A stretch of DNA of 64,000 bases, taken from positions 5,623,501 to 5,687,500 of the forward strand of contig NZ_CP130630.1 in assembly GCF_030551255.1 (NCBI RefSeq), in the 5' to 3' direction. Under the pieces are notes generated by a model that searched no databases, was not told the DNA's origin, and saw nothing but the letters and a program-made list of their open reading frames with translations. This document shows, piece by piece, positions 60,803 through 64,000 of this stretch. The translations under genes were made by a program, and so were the position numbers. Numbering within the stretch: position 1 is the stretch's first letter; each line of letters begins with the position of its first letter. Source of the stretch: Streptomyces sp. NL15-2K (GTDB lineage Bacteria; Actinomycetota; Actinomycetes; Streptomycetales; Streptomycetaceae).

Positions 60803-62806
60803 TTGACCCAGACCATCGCCCCCCGCGTCCGGACCCTGGTGCTGCTGCTCCTGGCCGCGACCGGACTGCTCCTGTCCTCGGCCGCGCCGGCCTCCGCGCA
60901 CGCCGCGCTGACCGGCAGCGACCCCCAGCAGGGGGTGGTGGTCGACAAGGCACCCACCCAGGTCTCGCTGACGTTCTCCGAGCAGGTCAGCACCTCCGCC
61001 GACTCGCTGCGTGTGCTCGACCCGCAGGGCAAGCCCGTCCAGCGCGGCAAGCCGTCCAACGTGAGCGGCACGACGTACGCCGTGCAACTGCACAGCGGTC
61101 TGCCCGACGGCACCTACACCGTCACCTACCAGGTCGTGTCGGCAGACAGTCATCCCGTCTCCGGCGCCTACACCTTCTCCGTCGGCGCCCCCTCGTCCAC
61201 CTCCGTGTCGGTGTCCTCCCAGACGGCGGGCGGCGGGGTCGTCGGCTGGCTGTACGGCTTCGGGCGGTACGCGTCGTACGCCGGCTTCATCGTGCTGGTC
61301 GGCGGCGCCGCCTTCGTGCTCGCCTGCTGGCAGCGCGGCTCCGGCGTACGGGCCCTGCAGCGGCTCGTCGTCTCCGGCTGGCTCGCCCTCACCTCGGCCA
61401 CCCTCCTGCTGCTGCTCCTGCGCGGCTCCTACACCGGTTCCGGCAAGGTCGGGGACATCTTCGACCTGGACCTGCTCGCGCAGGTGCTGCAGACCAAGAC
61501 GGGCGCGGCGCTGGTCTCCCGGCTGCTGCTGCTCGCCGCGGCCGCGCTGTTCATCGCGGTGCTCTTCGGGGCGTACGACAAGCGGGAGGAAGAGGAGAAG
61601 CGGGACCTGACCTTCGGGCTCGTGATCGGCGGGGGCGTCGTGGCCGCCGGGCTCGCCGCGAGCTGGGCGATGTCCGAGCACGCCTCGGTCGGCATCCAGT
61701 CGGGGATCGCGATGCCGGTCGACGTCGTCCACCTGCTGGCCGTCGCGGCCTGGCTCGGCGGGCTCACCGCGCTGCTCGTGGCGCTGTACCGGGCGCCCGC
61801 GGACACGCCCGTCGATCCGTCTGCCGTACGGCGGTTCTCCGCCGTCGCCTTCGGCAGCGTCGTCGCGCTGGTCGCGACCGGTACCTACCAGTCGTGGCGC
61901 CAGCTCGGCTCCTGGTCGGCGTTCACCGACACGCGGTACGGGCAGCTGCTGCTGGTCAAGATCGGGCTCGTGGCGCTGCTGGTCGGCGTCGCGTGGATCT
62001 CGCGGCGGTGGACGGCACGACTGGCGGAGGCGGTGCCGTCGGTGGTGGGGCGTCAGCGGGTGGCGGAGAAGGAGAAGGTGGGCGCGCGGGCCGAGATCGG
62101 TGACTCCGCGGGGGACGCTTCCGGGGACTCCGAGGGTGCCGTTGATTCCAAGGGCGCCGTTGATTCCAAGGGCGCCGGTGATTCCAAGGGCACCGGTGAT
62201 TCCAAGGGCACCGGTGATTCCAAGCGGGCCGCCCAGCTCGCCCGGCAGCAGGCCGCGAGGGACGTGGCGCGGCAGAAACGGGCCCGGGACGCCGACCCGA
62301 ACCGGTTCGGGCTGCGCCGCTCGGTGCTCGCCGAGGCCGGTGTCGCCGTCGTACTGCTCGCCGTCACCACCGTGCTGACGCAGACCGAGCCCGGGCGTAC
62401 GGAGGAGGAGGCCAAGGCGGCGTCATCCTCCTCGTCCTCGTCCTCGTCTTCGACGGAGTCGTCCGGGGCCCTGACCCTGGACATGTCGTTCGACACGGGT
62501 GGCCAGGACGGCAAGGGTGTCGTGACGGTCGACCTCGACCCCGCGCGCGTGGGCGGCAACGAGATGCACGTCTATGTACGGCGGCCCAACGGCCGCGCCT
62601 TCGACATCCCCGAGGTGAAGATCGCCTTCACCTTGAAGTCCAAGGACATCGGGCCGCTGCCCGTCGTCCCCGACCACATCACCACCGGACACTGGTCGGC
62701 GAGTGGAGTGCAGATCCCCATGGCGGGCGACTGGGAGGTCGCGGTGACCGTGCGGACCTCCGACATCGACCAGACGACCGTCTCCAAGAACGCGCAGATC
62801 GGCTGA
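60803..62806 (+). CDS. CopC-CopD fusion copper-transport protein
   Basis: A 667-residue fusion. After a signal peptide, CopC starts with mature His33 (SAHAALTGSDP) and has the second ligand pair D115 and H117 (SADSHPVSGAY). About eight helices of a CopD domain follow (about 147-410). A cytoplasmic-looking linker has DSKGAV-type hexapeptides (18-bp repeat, 62135-62224), then a helix at about 505-525, an Ser-rich stretch and a C-terminal extracytoplasmic YtkA-like domain with VYVRRPNGRAFDIPEV. The start is TTG 60803 with GAGGGAGA seven bases before. Probably imports or loads copper. Confidence 0.9.
   Translation: MTQTIAPRVRTLVLLLLAATGLLLSSAAPASAHAALTGSDPQQGVVVDKAPTQVSLTFSEQVSTSADSLRVLDPQGKPVQRGKPSNVSGTTYAVQLHSGLPDGTYTVTYQVVSADSHPVSGAYTFSVGAPSSTSVSVSSQTAGGGVVGWLYGFGRYASYAGFIVLVGGAAFVLACWQRGSGVRALQRLVVSGWLALTSATLLLLLLRGSYTGSGKVGDIFDLDLLAQVLQTKTGAALVSRLLLLAAAALFIAVLFGAYDKREEEEKRDLTFGLVIGGGVVAAGLAASWAMSEHASVGIQSGIAMPVDVVHLLAVAAWLGGLTALLVALYRAPADTPVDPSAVRRFSAVAFGSVVALVATGTYQSWRQLGSWSAFTDTRYGQLLLVKIGLVALLVGVAWISRRWTARLAEAVPSVVGRQRVAEKEKVGARAEIGDSAGDASGDSEGAVDSKGAVDSKGAGDSKGTGDSKGTGDSKRAAQLARQQAARDVARQKRARDADPNRFGLRRSVLAEAGVAVVLLAVTTVLTQTEPGRTEEEAKAASSSSSSSSSSTESSGALTLDMSFDTGGQDGKGVVTVDLDPARVGGNEMHVYVRRPNGRAFDIPEVKIAFTLKSKDIGPLPVVPDHITTGHWSASGVQIPMAGDWEVAVTVRTSDIDQTTVSKNAQIG
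62135..62224 (+). repeat. 18-bp in-frame tandem repeat in the copCD gene
   Basis: Five units close to GGCGCCGTTGATTCCAAG encode G(A/T)(V/G)DSK repeats in the linker of the CopC-CopD protein. Being a multiple of three, copy changes only vary linker length. Confidence 0.85.
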
Positions 62807-62814
62807 CCCCCACC

Positions 62815-64000
62815 ATGCCTGACCAGTCCATTCCTCAGGCCCGTACTCCTGAGACCACTCCTGGGACCGCTCCTGGGACCGCTCCTGGGGCCACTCCTGA
62901 GGGCGACGATTTCGAAAACGCCGCCCCCAGGGAGGGCATTTCACGGCGGACGCTGCTCGGCACCGCCGGTGCCACCGGGCTCGTCCTCGGTGCGGCCGGC
63001 GGGGGCGTGGGATATGCCGCCCGGCCCGCCGAGGCCACGCCGCTCACCTCCGTGGGCGCCGATCAGGTGATGTTTCACGGGAAACATCAGCCCGGAATCA
63101 CCCAGGGCCTCCAGGCCCGCGGCCACCTGGTCGCCTTCGACCTGGCGGCGGGCGCGGGCCGCAAGGAGGCCGCCGCGCTGCTGCGCCGCTGGTCGGAGAC
63201 GGCCCGGCGGTTGATGGCGGGCGAGGCGGCGGCGCACGACGACACGGATGTGGCCCGGGACGCCGGCCCGTCCTCGCTGACGGTCACCTTCGGCTTCGGG
63301 CACAGCTTCTTCGGCCGGACGGGGCTGGAGAAGCAGCGACCGGTCTCGCTGGACCCGCTGCCCGACTTCTCCTCCGACCACCTCGACAAGAGGCGCAGCG
63401 ACGGCGACCTGTGGGTGCAGATCGGCGCCAACGACGCGCTGGTCGCCTTCCACGCCCTGCGCGCGATCCAGAAGGACGCGGGCAGCGCGGCCCGAATCCG
63501 CTGGCAGATGAACGGCTTCAACCGCTCGCCGGGTGCCACCGCCCACCCCATGACGGCACGCAACCTGATGGGCCAGATCGACGGCACCCGCAATCCGAAG
63601 CCGACGGACTCCGACTTCGACCAGCGGATCTTCGTGCCCGCGTCCGGTGCGAACGACCCGGCCTGGATGGCAGGCGGCTCCTACGCCGTCGTACGCCGAA
63701 TCCGCATGCTCCTCGACGACTGGGAGAAGCTCTCCCTCAAGGCACAGGAGAACGTCATCGGGCGCCGCAAGTCCGACGGGGCGGCGCTGTCCGGGGGCAC
63801 CGAGACGACCGCGATGGACCTGGAGAAGACCGACGCCAAGGGCAACCTGGTCGTCCCGATCAACGCGCACGCACGCATCACGCGGCCCGACCAGAACGGG
63901 GGCGCGGCGATGCTCCGCCGCCCGTTCTCGTACCACGACGGCTTCGACGCGGACGGGGTGCCGGACGCGGGCCTGCTCTTCGTCTGCTGGCAGGCCGATC
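62815..64000 (+). CDS. dtpA: Dyp-type heme peroxidase, TAT-exported (3' partial)
   Basis: 395 codons are visible and the frame is open at the window end. A Thr/Pro/Gly-rich N terminus is followed by a twin-arginine signal (ISRRTLLGTAGATGLVLG). The ferredoxin-like Dyp fold shows the GQIDGTRNP distal GxxDG motif with the catalytic Asp, and INAHARITRP with the likely proximal heme His. This matches DtpA, the Dyp peroxidase that in S. lividans sits beside sco and the PCuAC gene and helps mature the copper oxidase GlxA. ATG 62815 is 9 bases after the copCD stop. Confidence 0.9.
   Translation, partial: MPDQSIPQARTPETTPGTAPGTAPGATPEGDDFENAAPREGISRRTLLGTAGATGLVLGAAGGGVGYAARPAEATPLTSVGADQVMFHGKHQPGITQGLQARGHLVAFDLAAGAGRKEAAALLRRWSETARRLMAGEAAAHDDTDVARDAGPSSLTVTFGFGHSFFGRTGLEKQRPVSLDPLPDFSSDHLDKRRSDGDLWVQIGANDALVAFHALRAIQKDAGSAARIRWQMNGFNRSPGATAHPMTARNLMGQIDGTRNPKPTDSDFDQRIFVPASGANDPAWMAGGSYAVVRRIRMLLDDWEKLSLKAQENVIGRRKSDGAALSGGTETTAMDLEKTDAKGNLVVPINAHARITRPDQNGGAAMLRRPFSYHDGFDADGVPDAGLLFVCWQAD

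Overview
The window is high-GC DNA with strong third-position G/C bias, GTG/TTG starts, GGAGG-type ribosome binding sites and a dense set of families typical of Streptomyces (SSI protease inhibitor, SigB/SigF-type sigma factor, RsbW-like ATPases, SpoIIE-like phosphatase, TAT-exported Dyp peroxidase, DnaA boxes of the TTGTCCACA type). It is almost certainly a piece of the conserved central part of a Streptomyces chromosome. Most genes are core-like; one short stretch (about 40.5-43.4 kb) looks accessory.

Layout. 0-1.1 kb: end of a SigB/SigF-family sigma factor gene and a small membrane protein. 1.2-5.4 kb: a MarR regulator with two TTGC-N5-GCAA operators, a DHA2 drug pump carrying three transthyretin-like repeats on its C terminus, and a YceI protein carrying a fourth such repeat. 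5.4-8.9 kb: a small CxxC protein, a PPOX-type oxidoreductase, a TetR regulator and a second DHA2 pump with a clear palindromic operator. 8.9-14.9 kb: a probable four-gene operon of response regulator, sensor kinase, GT2/GtrA polyprenyl-sugar enzyme and GT39-type mannosyl/arabinosyl transferase. 15.0-20.9 kb: secreted neocarzinostatin-like protein, DUF2797, small membrane protein, MarR, GtrA protein, a secreted unknown, an LnuB-like nucleotidyltransferase and a NUDIX enzyme. 21.0-24.9 kb: glpF-glpK and a divergent zinc alcohol/formaldehyde dehydrogenase. 24.9-26.0 kb: tRNA-Arg(ACG), tRNA-Ser(GCT) and an SSI inhibitor. 26.3-31.1 kb: a 1577-residue PAS/pseudokinase/receiver protein with a very long low-complexity linker.

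31.1-37.5 kb: acyl-CoA ligase, a 27-bp minisatellite, a Cu-only-like superoxide dismutase, an ECF sigma factor, and a three-gene operon (MaoC-DUF35, MaoC, thiolase-like Ltp2) resembling the steroid side-chain hydratase/retro-aldolase system. 37.8-40.7 kb: an Asn/Gln-rich secreted protein with a curlin-like motif, a primase-polymerase with a LexA-type box, a hypothetical, and a DinB protein with a TTA codon. 40.7-43.5 kb: an IS110-family element with a candidate bridge-RNA region, a DUF6221 gene and tRNA-Ser(TGA). 43.6-49.9 kb: HtrA-type protease, glycerophosphodiesterase, RsbW-like ATPase, a pair of perfect DnaA boxes, a SEC-C protein, a secreted protein and a degenerate primase-polymerase. 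50.4-57.5 kb: SpoIIE-like phosphatase, Xaa-Pro aminopeptidase, MocR regulator, a frame-disrupted MFS gene containing a G7 tract and five 19-bp repeats, a CitG-like remnant and a second RsbW-like ATPase.

57.8-64 kb: a copper-handling cluster of membrane protein, YcnI, Sco1, PCuAC chaperone, CopC-CopD fusion and the start of a Dyp-type peroxidase, matching the known Streptomyces Sco/ECuC/DtpA copper-trafficking locus. The most unusual features are the possibly phase-variable MFS gene, the giant pseudokinase with an elastin-like repeat, the pump/YceI pair sharing a domain, the LexA-box primase-polymerase and the DnaA-box pair.
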